Origin: Sialis fuliginosa | Taxonomy: Eukaryota; Arthropoda; Insecta; Megaloptera; Sialidae | Length of the DNA: 64,000 bases | Assembly (NCBI GenBank): GCA_961205875.1 | Contig: OY540816.1 | Span: 15,448,701 to 15,512,700 of the forward strand | Reading direction: 5' to 3' | Shown: positions 1 through 12,699 of the stretch, one piece after another | How the letters are laid out: every line of letters starts with the position of its first letter | Numbering within the stretch: the stretch's first letter is position 1 | Notes under the pieces: model-generated | Told to the model about the DNA's origin: nothing | The model's input: the letters and a program-made list of their open reading frames with translations, nothing else | The model's database searches: none | Program-made: the position numbers and the translations under genes

Positions 1-1879
1 TAATGTAAATACAAACAGGTGTATGTTTACCTGTGTCGGTAAATCAGTAGCCTACAATGTGTTCTTGCTACTTGAGGCACGCGTCAATGGTATTTAAAAT
101 AAAAATAAAATAAACTAGCCTAATAACTAACATATGATATCGCTAAGATCTTTAAATTTAAATTCTGATATACATATGTATTTATTATTTATTTTAAATG
201 TTGTTAAGTTCGTTGACCTGTGAAATGCCAGTTAATATTAAGAAAGCAAAAAAATAAACATATAATAATATATGAACCTCTAAATATTCAGAAATAGTTT
301 CCAATAGAATAAAAATATTTTTAATTCATGTAGGTATTGTAACGTTTTTGGGTTCAACTGACTTTAATAATTTCATTTAACCTTTAATTGGTTCGGTAGA
401 ATGACCTGTAGGTGCTCGGAAACGTAAACACGGCTATTCAAAATAAATAAATTTAATTTTAACTACACTTACACTATGTCTTTACAAAATCTGGTACTAT
501 ATCTATTACACAAAAACTAAAACTATTTCGAATACAAAATCTTTCACTATTTCTATTACACAAAACTTGCACTAATTTGAATATGAAATGGTGGTCACTA
601 CCACAGAGCCTTAATTCTCCTTAGCTTGCATTACAGGGCTAAGGTAGCTATACTGTTTCTTAGATTTATTTTAACACCTTCGGCACTTTATAAATTATTG
701 TGTTTCTCATGACTCTGTGCTAACAACTGACTCAATCATATTTTTCGAGGTCTCTCTACAAAAAGGATTACCTAATCTTACAACTAATTTCTACAAATCA
801 TGATATAATAACCCAAGCGGCTATAATATAATATTGTTACAGTATATATTAAAATTATGGATATTTTAAACGTATATGGAAGTAATGGAAGTGAAATTCA
901 ATTTTTACTAAAATCAATACCTGTATACTGAAGACATATTTAATATTTACAAACATATAATATGAACAAATAAAGACAGTATTATATGTATGTTCATATA
1001 GTTCTTTCTTTTCATTATGTACAAGATATATGTATAGAAGATATCTACCATTGTTTTTAGGTAGTAATAAAATGTGAATTTGTCAACTAGAAAGGAGGCT
1101 GATGTCAATCAACAAAACACAATTGATCTTGTATTGATAATGTTTTTTGTCTTTAAAACAGTTTTATGTTTGTGAAATTTATGTACAGGAAAATATACAG
1201 ATGTGTTTTAAAATTAATGTATGATTGAAGATTTTCGTGAAGTGTGTAGATTTTTGAGTTTAGTTTTTTTGAACTCCAAATAAAGAAGTAGCAAATATCA
1301 CCCATTTACTTATAACCTTTTCACATGCAGTTATTTATAATTTACTCTTACGTATTTTACTTCTATGTTCTGAGAGAAATGGAAGTATCATAATACCGTC
1401 GAAAAATCGTGTCCGAGATAATGACAGATTCTGATTGTACTACCTTCAAAACGTAAAGAAAAGTTGATTTTCGCATGGCAGCTGTGCGTGTGTGTCTGGA
1501 TGTAAAATTTTCTTTCGTTCATGATAACTACTGTAAAAATGCACCGATTTGAATTATTTTTGGGGAAAATATTTGTCTCAGTAATTTGGTGCTAATCGGA
1601 TTAGGGATTTAGGAAATATTCGAAATTTTGTAACTATTATTATTTAAAAAGATATTAAAGAACATGGAAGTCATGTATGGTTAATTAGATAGGTAGTATT
1701 AAAAAAGGCATTAAAATATTTGAACCCAATGTAATTATTTCATAAAAAAGTTTTCTACAGTTGAAAATTTCATATTTTTTGGCAGACAAACTTATCTGCA
1801 ATGATATTTGGATGAATCTTCTAATAAGTATATATTCTTAATACCAGCTTTTAGACTTCCATTATGATTTTAATATGGA

Positions 1880-1992
1880 TCTTGGCTTCTGGGTATAGCC
1901 CTGAAGATGTTCACTGCAATGTGCCACGGAAAGTTGGCCGATAGAACGACCAAATTGACGCGACTTATACCCAGAATCCAAGATTCAGTTAT
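1880..1992 (+). repeat. short dispersed repeat with inverted ends, copy 1
   Basis: The unit opens with CTTGGCTTCTGGGTAT and closes with ATACCCAGAATCCAAG, so the ends are inverted copies of each other. Inside it carries CTGAAGATG followed by GGAAAGTTGG and an AATTGACGCG segment. Related copies lie at 59510-59634 and, in opposite orientation and more diverged, at 28215-28352 inside gene B intron 10. The CTGAAGA...GAAA spacing recalls a hammerhead-ribozyme core such as those in Penelope-like retroelements, but this is an inference from a short match. Confidence 0.6.
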
Positions 1993-2589
1993 TCTTAATC
2001 TTAGTTTTCATGACCAACATTTTGTCGCTTGTCACAGTTAACACACCAATCGCATTAATTCTTACAATAGTGTTAAATACACAAACTATACAATTGTATT
2101 TATTGTATACAACATATACCCACTGTTGTAAATAAGGAAGTACATATTATATAGAAAATCTTTCACGGCGTTGACGCTTAAGAAGACAACCTGTCCAAGA
2201 GAACAACAAGGCTTCCGTGACGGTGGTCCTAATGATTATAAGATTAACTGACGTACAATTTGTTGGTCATTTGCCAAATCCCAGGTAAGTACTTTGTTTT
2301 TGACAAACTGCCGAACCACCGATATTGTCCCTCTTGTCTGTTGACCACGACATTTATTTTGTAGTCATGTTCAGATTTATTGATCTGTCGGCATGGTAGT
2401 TAGTGTGCTATTTTTTATGTTATGAGGGCAAGAACTATTTTGTATATTGACTGATGTTCTGTAGATTTTACTGTTAAATATTAATACAAATGTTAAATGT
2501 TATAACTATATTTTCATTTAAAAATATATATTAAGTCAAAGATTTCAATAGTCTAGTAATTAGTTCATTTATTATTATTTTTTATTTTT

Positions 2590-2735
2590 TATTTTTATTT
2601 TTGTTTTTGTTGCTGTAAATCGGATAAGTGGTTCTCGAGTTATAAGCGCACTAACAGACAGACAGAGATTGCGTTTTATTATAATATTAATCTATATATG
2701 TATATTATAATAAAACGCAATGTCTCTCTCTCCAA
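2590..2735. repeat. Helitron-like 5-prime segments, head to head
   Basis: On the minus strand, 2590-2700 reads ...CAATCTCTGTCTGTCTGTTAG...CTCGAGAACC, the same order of blocks as the 5-prime part of the element at 3557-3899. A second short segment in the opposite orientation (ATAATAAAACGCAATG, about 2705-2722) makes a palindrome around the AT-rich junction near 2695. It looks like fragments of one family, not a complete element. Confidence 0.45.
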
Positions 2736-3556
2736 AAAATATAATTAAATACCTATTTAAGGTATACGAAGTTAATTTTTTTATTAATAATAAATCGAGT
2801 TTTTTTAAGTTTATTTTTTACTGGTTTAACAAGCATTACCTATATCAAAATTTTGAATTAGTAAATATATGATTAAGAAAAAAAAAATAAAAACATTATA
2901 TTTACGTGACTCTAATGATTTCATAGAAGTTCTTTTTTAATAGCACCAATCATTCAATCTTAAATATTTTATAGTAATTTTATAGAATTGTTGCTTATAC
3001 AAATATAATTAACTATAACAAGATGATTGTTGCATGAATTCTATCAAAACTAAAAATCAATATCTAAAGTAAACATCACGAGATGAAAAAACCGCAAATC
3101 TCATTAAATTCTATAAAGGGTGTGTCACGATCAGCCCTTAAAAAAGATAAAACATTCTGCAGAATTTATATTTTTAAATCAACCTGTGGAGTGGTTTTAA
3201 TTTTTCTCAGAGGTATTTATGTAGCTAATTCTAAGAATTTCATTATTTTATTTTCTTTTTTCAATTTAATATGAAAAGTTATACTTATTATTATAAGATA
3301 AACTTAATCAAATATTATAAAGCTTACTTATTTTTTACTTTATTTTTTTTAATTAGATGAATTTACCTGTCATATTTAAGTTGCAATAAATATTAAATTG
3401 ATTGAGTTGATATCAATCTAAGATTTTGAAGTGAACCAAATGATGTGTTTTTAACAAAGTTGTTTGGTCAATAAACTGGTTAAAAAAGTAAAATTCTTTG
3501 TTCCATTTGAGTTGTCGTCTTCTTCCACTAAAAAATCTTTAGTTTAGTTTACCTAT

Positions 3557-3899
3557 TCTATATATATTTTAAAACGCAAAATATATCTGCTTGTCTGTCT
3601 GTCCGTTAGTATGATTATCACTCGAGAACCACTTAACCGATTTATGTGTGTTTTTTTAGTATATATTTTGTTACGTTAGGTGACATGAGGAATAAGCAGT
3701 GACGATAATAGTAAATCAAGTCGGAAAAAAGAATACCGCCAGCGCGCTTATTTGCAATATACGCTGCCTATACCGTTAAATATTGAACAATATAATGTAT
3801 AGTAAAGAATTGTGTAGAATAAAAAGATCTAAAATAAACTCCGTGAAACCATATATCTAACTTTTATATTTAAGTGAGCGAAGCCGCGGGCACGGCTAG
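3557..3899 (+). mobile_element. non-autonomous Helitron-like element
   Basis: The 5-prime end is TCTATATATATTTTAAAACG and the 3-prime end is GCCGCGGGCACGGCTAG followed by T. Helitrons characteristically start with TC, end with CTRR and carry a small hairpin just before the 3-prime end; here GCCG and CGGC can pair around CGGGCA. An internal block TGTCTGTCTGTCCGTTAG...CTCGAGAACCACTT recurs at 61800-61900. No transposase or helicase is encoded. Related body fragments occur at about 30300-30480. Confidence 0.6.
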
Positions 3900-4621
3900 T
3901 TAATTATAAAGGGACATTAGAATGCGGAGAGAAGTAATTGGTAGACTTAATATTCATCGATTTTTGGTAAATATTATAGGTACTTCATTTCTGTCACTTT
4001 TAATAGCATTAATATTATCTATATTCCATAATAATTATCTGATACTTTCTTGATCTTTATTATGTCAGGTATTGGAACTAAAAAATGCACTATATTAAAA
4101 CATTAACAATTGTATTAAAATACTGTGAGAATTTAATTCCCCTATCAATCAGTCCCCTTCCTGTGGATTATCACTGACGCCACTGTACCCATCCCTCACG
4201 CAGAAATACGCGCGTAACCCCATTTAACCAATTTATACAATACTGATTTCATCTAATTATAGGGTTACCACCACTTAAAGAAGTCCATCGCAAAAAATAT
4301 ATTGGCTCGCGTGATTGAGCGGTTAGGGAACCGATTTTTCTAATCCATTATCTGGTTAGGAACATCAAGAACATGGGCTACTGGATCATTTTTTGCAATC
4401 ATGCATTATTCATAGAGTTTTTGTTTTGTTCTTTATAGTCCGACGCGTGCTAGATTTAAAAGCTATTGACTTATAAATATTTGTGAATGTAAATTTACTT
4501 ATTACTGTTATAAAATTTTATTTCATAACGACAGTTGAGAGGTGTAACAATATGATTAGTTAGACGGGTTTTTATTTTTATGGATGTATTTTATAAGAAA
4601 ATATTAATTGTATATTTTTCT
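3900..4621. other. intergenic, nothing recognised
   Basis: Unique-looking AT-rich DNA with no supported gene. A slightly GC-richer patch at 4150-4215 has no obvious identity. Confidence 0.5.
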
Positions 4622-4924
4622 TACTAGCTGCCTTACATTGTTTCAAATTTGACAATTTTTTCTTTTATATCTTTTGTGTCATAGTACTTATCATTTTGTA
4701 ATCATTAGCAAGTGCTTATTACTTGTTTTACTTTATCCATTACTGAAGAAAAAACATAAACAAAAAAAGGCTATAATTTAAAAAACAAACTATATTTGTG
4801 AACTTTAGTTATTAAATTGATTAAATAAACTTATTTTATTAGTAACATGAGTTCATGAGAATGATAATAATACAAAAAAGAAGCCCACCAATCACAAAAA
4901 CACCATTACTGGTGCCAGTACCTT
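4622..4924 (+). mobile_element. MITE family GGTACTGG, truncated copy
   Basis: The right end ATTACTGGTGCCAGTACCTT and about 300 bases before it match the two longer copies at 39938-40500 and 51187-51722, including the run ACTTATCATTTTGTAATCAT. The left half, with the opposing terminal repeat, is missing. It encodes no protein. Confidence 0.65.
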
Positions 4925-5830
4925 ATAGACTGAAAAAACAGATTACCTACAGATTTATAATATATTAACACATTTTTACTGATTTGTACTTTGAATTAAG
5001 TATGATTCTTTTTAGTTGTATCAGTTCTTGAAGATTCATGTTGGGTACTTATGTTTAATAATACAGGTACATATATTTCCTATACTTATAAGAAGGCATA
5101 TAAGTAGGTATACCTATATATATAATATTGTATAATTTTTTAATCTAAGAAACATAATACAGAGGAAGACCGCAGAAAAAATACAAAAATACTACTTGAG
5201 ATAGTAAGTTTTTTTTATAAAATCCTGTATCAATAAGTTTGCAATCTTCAAGTATCCACTCAAAACAAATTTTGATGGGGATAGGTTTGTATTTGTACCG
5301 ATAGATGGCGGTGAGATCGCGTACCCCTGAAAATGCACCTGCCCACGCAAGGAGTACAATAAATTCATCAGCTTAAATACCGTCCTGTATCATTTTGTTT
5401 CTTGTTTCGACGATATTTGGCCCGATGGCATCGCTAGATAGCGAGTGGATCGTTTTTCATTGTTTCCGACATAACATGGTGTTTTTAAAATTCTTTTTGT
5501 TATAGTCGATGATAAGTATATATGACGAATTAGCAATGCAAAATTAAATTACACTTTTTATCATTTGTCCCTCTATTTGGGTCGTCAGTTTGTTAATAAA
5601 TTATAACTATTATTTAACCCTGAAATGCATAGTTAGTATGTAAAGGTAAAGTATGTATAATGTAACATACATTACTCCCTTCCCATTTTTTAGAAAAAAT
5701 AATTAAGTAATGATGTTACAAATAGCATAATACATTTCATATAATAAAAGTTGAATTAAAACATAAACCATAGTTTTTAACAATAGAATAATGTGTAATA
5801 TACAAACAAAACATTATTTACTATTGGTAA
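4925..5830. other. intergenic, nothing recognised
   Basis: AT-rich sequence between a MITE and the atonal-like gene. No reading frame or repeat that I can support. It may contain regulatory DNA for the downstream gene, but I see no specific site to name. Confidence 0.4.
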
Positions 5831-6105
5831 TTTGAACGAGAGCATACGAAACAACCCACTTCAACCCTTACACAATGGGCGGAGCTTACTGCATCACGTG
5901 GTACACTGTCACTTACCGAAACTCATCGCCGATTGGCTACACGGCACGCGCTTTAAAACCAAGGGTGATTTGATCCACCGCAGAAACAAGGATAACGCGA
6001 TCGCATTCGACCAGTTTTTATGTTCTCGTGTTGCACTTGCACGTTGCAATATGTGCAGATCTGAAAATTAGTGTTAGGGTGGGGAAAGGACCCGAAATTC
6101 GTGGT
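5831..6105 (+). promoter_or_regulatory. GC-richer upstream region of the atonal-like gene
   Basis: This stretch is distinctly less AT-rich than its surroundings. It contains a palindromic E-box CACGTG (5896-5901), an inverted CCAAT (GATTGGC, near 5931-5937), and GGGCGG near 5877. Its position directly upstream of the core promoter makes a proximal regulatory role likely. An 79-residue frame across it has no recognisable similarity. Confidence 0.5.
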
Positions 6106-6139
6106 TATAAAGTTACGCTCGTCACGAAGGACCTTCAGA
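6106..6139 (+). promoter_or_regulatory. core promoter: TATA box and Inr
   Basis: TATAAA occupies 6106-6111 and an arthropod-type initiator TTCAGAT has its A at 6137, about 31 bases downstream, which is the classic TATA-to-start spacing. The inferred transcript would have a leader of about 74 bases before the ATG at 6211. Confidence 0.6.
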
Positions 6140-6210
6140 TTGTCTGTAGACAAACCAAGTGTAACGTTAGATAGTTGATTTTTGTTTACGAGTGAAGTGA
6201 AAAAAGTAAA

Positions 6211-6939
6211 ATGAGTGTATTAGGAAGAGAATATTTAAACGTGAAAATGGAGCAGAATAAAACGTATAATAATTTATATATGTTTAATTCTCAACAATCA
6301 CCATTTCCAACTTACTTGTGCCCAGTTCCTGGGATAGATTTTCCTAACCATCAATTACAAAAAATCGATGACGTGGTTTACGAAACATTACCAGAAAACC
6401 GCTGCGAAGAATTGAGTGCATATCAACAAAATAATAACAAGAAATATGATATATTCATCCAAGATCGTTTTGATGAATTTGTTCCACTAAATGAAATGAG
6501 AAAAACTACATCTAGTCCTGCTGTATCATATGACAGTTTATCTGATGAACTTTCAGAAAAATCATCAGAATTTGAAATGGCAATGAAGAAAACAACAAAA
6601 TTTGTAACGAATGAAGTAATTGATTCGCGATTAAGCTACGACAGTTTATCTGAAGGTTATTTGAGTCCTGGTCCAGCTGATAGTGAAAGATCTTCAAGTC
6701 CTAATGAAAAAGTGATCAAGACTGGACGAAGAGGTGTGCAGGCGGGACCTGTAGTTGCTAAAAGGAGAAGATTAGCCGCAAATGCGCGCGAGCGACGCCG
6801 TATGAGGAATTTGAATGAAGCTTTTGATAGATTACGAACGTATTTACCTCAATTGGGTAATGATAGGCAATTATCGAAATATGAAACCCTACAAATGGCC
6901 CAGACTTATATATCAGCATTGTATGATCTATTAGATTGA
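6211..6939 (+). CDS. ato: atonal-like proneural bHLH transcription factor
   Basis: A single-exon gene for 242 residues. The C-terminal 58 residues (about 185-242) form a bHLH domain: basic region [14 protein letters not shown] (189-202), helix 1 with AFDRLR, a loop with [17 protein letters not shown], and helix 2 AQTYISAL. This wording is that of the Atonal/Amos group. The [21 protein letters not shown] stretch favours Atonal over Amos or Cato, so the symbol is given on family resemblance. Such factors dimerise with Daughterless and bind E-boxes to specify sense-organ and photoreceptor precursors. The protein ends just after helix 2, as expected for this family. The N-terminal part is low complexity, with twin motifs VSYDSLS (105-111) and LSYDSLS (131-137). 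The start is the first ATG after the predicted initiator; a second in-frame ATG lies 12 codons later. Confidence 0.93.
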   Translation: MSVLGREYLNVKMEQNKTYNNLYMFNSQQSPFPTYLCPVPGIDFPNHQLQKIDDVVYETLPENRCEELSAYQQNNNKKYDIFIQDRFDEFVPLNEMRKTTSSPAVSYDSLSDELSEKSSEFEMAMKKTTKFVTNEVIDSRLSYDSLSEGYLSPGPADSERSSSPNEKVIKTGRRGVQAGPVVAKRRRLAANARERRRMRNLNEAFDRLRTYLPQLGNDRQLSKYETLQMAQTYISALYDLLD

Positions 6940-8170
6940 ATTATTTAGCCAAATTTGGATATTGTTTGTGAATAATATATAGAGTATTAAATTTCGTAAT
7001 ATGATATTTTTTATTTTTAAAAATGCTGTACTAAATAGTTACATTGTTGTTATAAATTATTATTATTAATATTATATAAAAGCCAAAATTGTATAAAATG
7101 TTTTTGTTAGTGCTTAGGTATTAGATATAGTATTTATTCCATTATTTTATTTTAACGAATTGTAAATATGTATATTTAATTTAATTGATCAAAGTTAGTT
7201 TATAATAAATATGAATTTAAGATATAGTTATTAAGTTGTGCCAAATGTTATATAATATACATATATGAAATTTATTTCAGTATTATTGGAAATATTTTAG
7301 AAATAAAATATTTTAAACATTATATACTTCTTCTTTTATTTTATTCCCATATTTCAAATACGATTATAAATGTTATACAGAATCTCTCATTAATTCTTTA
7401 AAAAAAAATTTTATTTAGTTTTATTTAATATGTTTGAGAAAATCGAAGCTCCTTAATTAAACTTAATTTAAATTACACACATATATATTGAAAAATCATT
7501 TGTTCTGTAGTTCTACAATAAGTAGATATATGCTCATTTAAATTTATATATTGAATATTTAAAAAAAATATTTTCTACGTACAAAATTTCAGTAGCTTTT
7601 ATACTATAATTGATCAATTTTTTTTACACAAATGTAACAATAAGATTACTTAAAAGACATGATATTAATAAGAGTAATCGGAGTAAGTAATATTTAAAAC
7701 AAGATCTGCAAAGAAAAATCTAAACAAAACATTTTTATACATTCTTTACTTCAGATATATTTCAGGTAACAGTTTCTGAAGATGTTTATCATTTTTATGT
7801 ACTTGTAAAGACCGAGACCACGCTATTATGTATACATTGTAGCAGGTGTAAATGTTTATATCCCTATAAATCACATATTAGTGTTCTGTAATTGATTTTT
7901 ATTGTTTTTAAATTTGTATGAATAATTTTTTGAACGCATTTATGAATTGTAAGCGTTAAATTATCGTATCAATTATTTTTAAGTGGACTGATTTATGGAT
8001 TTTTATGTTTTAATATTTGAAACTTTGCATATTATGGACCTTTTTTCAATGTGAAAAATACAATGGTTGTTGAATAAAATCATAATTTTCAACAATAAGA
8101 TCCAACAAATTAAAATAAACTAAATAAATTAAAGCTTGTTTTTTTTCTCTTCAGTCGTATTTTCTAGAAG
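6940..8170. other. 3-prime UTR of ato and AT-rich intergenic DNA
   Basis: A canonical AATAAA at 7204-7209 gives a plausible 3-prime end about 265 bases after the stop; another AATAAA lies near 7303. Beyond that the sequence is AT-rich and I recognise no gene. Confidence 0.5.
7204..7209 (+). terminator. polyadenylation signal of ato
   Basis: Canonical AATAAA hexamer downstream of the ato stop codon. The choice between this and the later hexamer near 7303 needs transcript data. Confidence 0.45.
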
Positions 8171-8178
8171 GTATACAT

Positions 8179-8831
8179 TAGGGTGTTTCGTTTGAAACGA
8201 ATATTTTTTTTTTTCCTCCGACACTGTGAAATATTGTTCTCAACACTGAAAAAAAAATTCCCTGAAAATTTGAGCCCTTAATTTTAATTTAAAGTACTTC
8301 CTTTTTTATTTTGAATTTTTCCCATTTAAAATACATGTATTTTAAACCACGTTTTTTTTAAATTTTTATATCTTGGCTGGATTTTAAACTATTATGTTGA
8401 TAAGCAATGATATTTGTAGTATATTTAACGCTCTTTTGAAGACCTTAGGACAATTTCAACCCAACTTATTTCATATTATTTTTATTAGCCCTGAAAAAAA
8501 TAAAAAAAATGACTAACAGGGCTAATAAAAATAATATGAAATAAGTTGGGATAAAATTGTCCTAAGGTCTTCAAAAGAGCGTTAAATATACTACAAATAT
8601 CAATGCTTATCAACATAATAGTTTAAAATCCAGCCAAGATATAGAAATTAAAAAAAAACGTGGTTTAAAATACATGTATTTTAAATGGGAAAAATTCAAA
8701 ATAAAAAAGGAAGTACTTTAAATTAAAATTAAGGGCTCAAATTTTCAGGGAATTTTTTTTTCAGTGTTGAGAACAATATTTCACAGTGTCGGAGGAAAAA
8801 AAAAAATATTCGTTTCAAACGAAACACCCTA
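8179..8831. mobile_element. hAT-like foldback element with 8-bp target duplication
   Basis: Two 315-bp arms (8179-8493 and 8517-8831) are inverted copies with only a few mismatches, around a 23-bp spacer. The ends are TAGGGTGTTTCG and CGAAACACCCTA. The insertion is flanked on both sides by GTATACAT (8171-8178 and 8832-8839), an 8-bp duplication as made by hAT transposases. No protein is encoded, so it was mobilised in trans. The near-identity of the arms suggests recent activity. Confidence 0.85.
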
Positions 8832-8839
8832 GTATACAT

Positions 8840-10063
8840 AATAAAAAAATTATTTTTTAATAATATCAAAGTGATCATAAAAATGTATAACGACCTAATA
8901 ATACCTAATTACCTTTGTTTAGCAATATTATAAAATTTTAATTATCTGCAACAAAGTTTAATTCAATTTTAAAAACTAACTGAACCAATTGACACTTATT
9001 ACGATAAATAAAATATCTATGGAGTATAATAGATTACTAGAAATTCGCTACGGTTGCGCACTTCGTAAATTTCGGATTTTCGCATTTTTCACTGCTTCCT
9101 TGACTGGTCTGTATATTTATTATAGGATCTTAGGCTTTCGAACTGTGGAAGTCTAATCAAAATCGGTTCAGAAGATTTCGTGTCAAATCTCAACAAAAAA
9201 AAAACAAACAGACAAAATTTATGAAAACTGTCAAAATGGATTAGATTACCTCAGATTTATTTAAAATCTGAATCTGCATTTAAATTAACTAGAAATAAAA
9301 CAATATAACTGGGAAATGAAACACGATGCATATACCCTTTAATTCTTTAAGAAATAACTAGGTTTGCCACCATAAAAAATAACAAAACAAAAATTCCACA
9401 CGCACAAAAGTCTCTAAAATTTGTACACACATCAATTTCTGGGCATTTCTACTACGAGTGTGTTTTACGGGGCGGTAATTATTCTGTCTGACCCGTACAA
9501 CACCATTGACGTGATCCCAGGCCTGCTGCAGGTATGGAGCCGCGGTCTATCAACCCCTCACCCCTCCCACTCCACCGCATGCAATCAATGTCCGGTATCG
9601 AACCGTCCGCCTTCACCGAAAACCGTGTGATTTTTTGCGATGTTTTTTTTTATTAGTGCAGGTACTGTGTTGTGAAATTAGTTTGAGTTTGTAAATATAG
9701 ATCACTTATATAAACTGGTCAGTTTGTTTTACACCTTTTTCTATTTGTAATTGTAGTCAACGGACTGATTAAATCATGCTACCAAAATATTTGTTCACGT
9801 AGTGCAGTAACTTGTTAATTTATATTAATAATGAAATATAAAACCCAATAAAATTATAATTTTTAAAATGAATATCTAATGTACAATATTTAAAACTGAA
9901 AACAAAATATTTAAAATATGAATAAAATAATATAAAAATGTATTAAAAAAATGCAGAGTACTCACTCAAAGAAGAGTATATAGTATATTATTTTTATTTT
10001 CTATTATTAAGTATTTTTTTGTGATAATAAAATAAAATACTATAGTACTTTTTATTTTTACGT
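8840..10063. other. intergenic with a GC-rich island
   Basis: Mostly AT-rich sequence with no supported gene. The exception is about 9440-9615, which is strikingly GC-rich for this window and holds blocks such as CCCAGGCCTGCTGCAGG. A 69-residue frame runs across it but shows no recognisable domain, and I do not call it a gene. It could be a conserved regulatory element. Confidence 0.45.
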
Positions 10064-10371
10064 TCGGTATTATAAACAAACTAACAAAATTTGTAAGCTA
10101 GCAAGCACTTCAAATCTATCTGACAGTTCTCTTGAAATTACTTGAAGTGTTTGACAAGTTTCGCGCACGAGTGGTAAATAAACACCAACGGTATTAAAAC
10201 AGTGGTAATATTACGAAAATTATTTTGTACGGTCAGAGTCGCCAACTATAATAAGTTGAAGTATCACTGCTCTAAATTTCGTAAGTAATCCACAGATACT
10301 ATCTAGAAATTAATACCCCATTTGACAGTGCTTGCAAGTTTGCAAATTTGTTAGCTTCTTTATAATACCGG
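10064..10371. mobile_element. MITE family with TTTATAATACCG ends, copy 1
   Basis: The left end CGGTATTATAAA and right end TTTATAATACCG are exact inverted copies, and the inverted similarity extends further inward (AACAAATTTG-type and GCTAGC/TTAGC blocks). The internal blocks AAACACCAACG and ACGGTCAGAG are shared with the copy at 54080-54308. Length about 308 bp, no coding capacity. This is the most complete of five copies in the window. Confidence 0.7.
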
Positions 10372-12699
10372 ACATTAGAATAAGTAATTTTGTTTGAATT
10401 ATTCGTGTCATTTACAGATTTGATTTTTTTTTTTTTAAATTTCTTGGCATTCTTTTGAGATTTGATTTTATAAAACCTTTTTATAAACTCATTATTTTTA
10501 AGTGTATATTAACTAAAATGATCCTCCCAGTCGACAATAAGAAGAAAATCATAAATTACTGAAATAATCTATTGTATTAAATTTTACTTTATTCTACAAA
10601 ATACATTCATCATTAAAACTAACCCATTTTACGAAAAAAGTTTAATAATTTAGTAAAATAGATACTTTAAAAAAATCAACATGCTACAAAATACATTTAT
10701 CATATTATTCTGTCCCATTTAAAAAAGGAAGTGCATTTTTTACCAAGCGAAGTGCGGTAACAGTTTTTTTTCTGAAAAAGTCTGGACACAAATTATATAA
10801 GAGATGCCATTAATCATCATTTTAAAAACAAACAAAGATGTCTTAATCTTATTTGTAGAAAGATCTGAACACAGTGGTGGATTTAACACTGACAATGAGG
10901 CATAGATATTTGCAGATCATATTTAAGTATTTGAATATATTAACATAATATTAATTACGGAATTCATGGTGTAAATTTGTGATTCCTAATTTAAATAACC
11001 TGGTCGACACAAGACTTTTTTATATATCATGCTACAGAAGAAATAACACTTTAAAGATAACACTTGCTGCTAAGAAATTGAATATAAACTACATTACATT
11101 TTGCATAAATTAATAAAAAGTCATTTGACAACTAATTTTAAGAATATATTAGTCGAAAAGTATTTGACATACATTTTTCGTGATGATTTTTTATTCGATC
11201 AAAAATTAGACACATTTGAAAATTGAAAAAAAATCAAATTTTGTCTGATATTTCATAAAATGACAATGAAAAGTCAATTTTTGTTAAATTACCTTAAATA
11301 TACTAACCCGTTGAATGTAAAGGCCCTTGAATTAATTATAATATTTAGTCCGGCCCTGTATCAAAAAAGTATTTCCACCCTTTTGTATTACTTCATTTGA
11401 ATTTCTATTTACATGTATCTAAATAAAATATCGATTTCCGATAGGATTTTCTTATATATATGCACCTATATTTTAATTGTATTTTATATAAATACATTTA
11501 CTAAAATAACTATTCCAACTTTTTTTTTTAGATTTATAAGTTGCTCTAAATTTAATTTTATGGGTCCTTTATCTTAAACCCGCCACTGCCTTCAGACGAT
11601 TAGTTCCCGACCTACGACAAAATCATGAATAATTTATACGATCATTTTCATTGTATTATTTTTACATAATACCTGAAATCTTGTTAGGTTTTTTATATCA
11701 TAAATATATTCACTAAATCGAAAAAAATGGAAATGAATTTGTATCTTGCAGTTAAGAAATTGTTTATTCTATGTTAAATATATCATCAAGTTATTTTTTT
11801 GGTTGCCTCGTTTAAGTTAATTCATTTTAAATTTATGGAGGAGTGTGTTATTTAAATTTCTATAGAAATTAATGTTTCAATTTAATATGTTTGTTTTGTA
11901 AAGTTAATGTAGATATTTTTTACCTAAATATCTAAAATAATTTATTTGTTTATATATTTTTTTATAATTATAATTAAATAATTTTTTTTGGTTTTACAAA
12001 TACATATTTTTTAAAATAAAGTAATCTTTATTTTCATATATGTAATTATATATTTTTATACGCTATCCATTTTTTTTAAATACTACAGGAGTTAAAACTA
12101 AAGTGTGGGTAATAAGGGCGTTACCTGTACTTTATTTGAAATATATGAATAGCACATCATTTTTCTTAAAATGGTTTACGTTTTTTATTACTTTAAACTT
12201 TAAATGAATTTTAATTACACATAATAATAATGTATTATATTAAATAAAATTAATCCAAATTTATTAATATATGAATTTCGTTAATCTGTTTTGAATTGCT
12301 ATTAGGTATAATAATCTAAAACATTCCATTAACAAATTTATCAAAAAATACAAATGCAATGATGTATTACAATAAAATACATTTAAATTTTAAATTCGCC
12401 AGTGGATATTGCAGCAGATGCAACTAAGTTGCAGATGTAGCTTCGGTCTATTCAAATAAAAGTTCAAAACAGGGCAGTCGGAATTCTTACCATGCTATGA
12501 AATACTAAAGACGAAGAATTTTTAAAAGTAGAACTGTAGAAGGATATAAAGTTTTAAATAAATGTCTTGACTTGAAATATAAAGAAAATGTTGTCATTCA
12601 AATAATATTTTATATGATTTACTATAAGTTTAAATTACATATGTATAGAAACACGAACTCTCGACTTATTTCATCTATAGTAAAAGCAAAGATAAAGCT
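10372..12699. other. AT-rich intergenic, nothing recognised
   Basis: Very AT-rich DNA with no supported reading frame, RNA gene or clear repeat boundary. A 64-residue frame at 12572-12766 runs into the next MITE and is not a gene. Confidence 0.5.

Larger units (their letters stand above)
1..3556. other. AT-rich intergenic DNA, no gene recognised
   Basis: No reading frame here has recognisable protein similarity or coding-like composition; the short ones, such as 3083-3274, are low-complexity translations. Two repeat fragments are visible and listed separately: a dispersed inverted-end repeat at about 1880-1992 and Helitron-like 5-prime segments at about 2590-2735. The rest is AT-rich sequence in which I see nothing else. 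Confidence 0.6.

Noticed and set aside
9421..9630. A 69-residue frame in a GC-rich island
   Set aside because: No recognisable domain, no upstream or downstream exon, and GC-rich patches give open frames easily.
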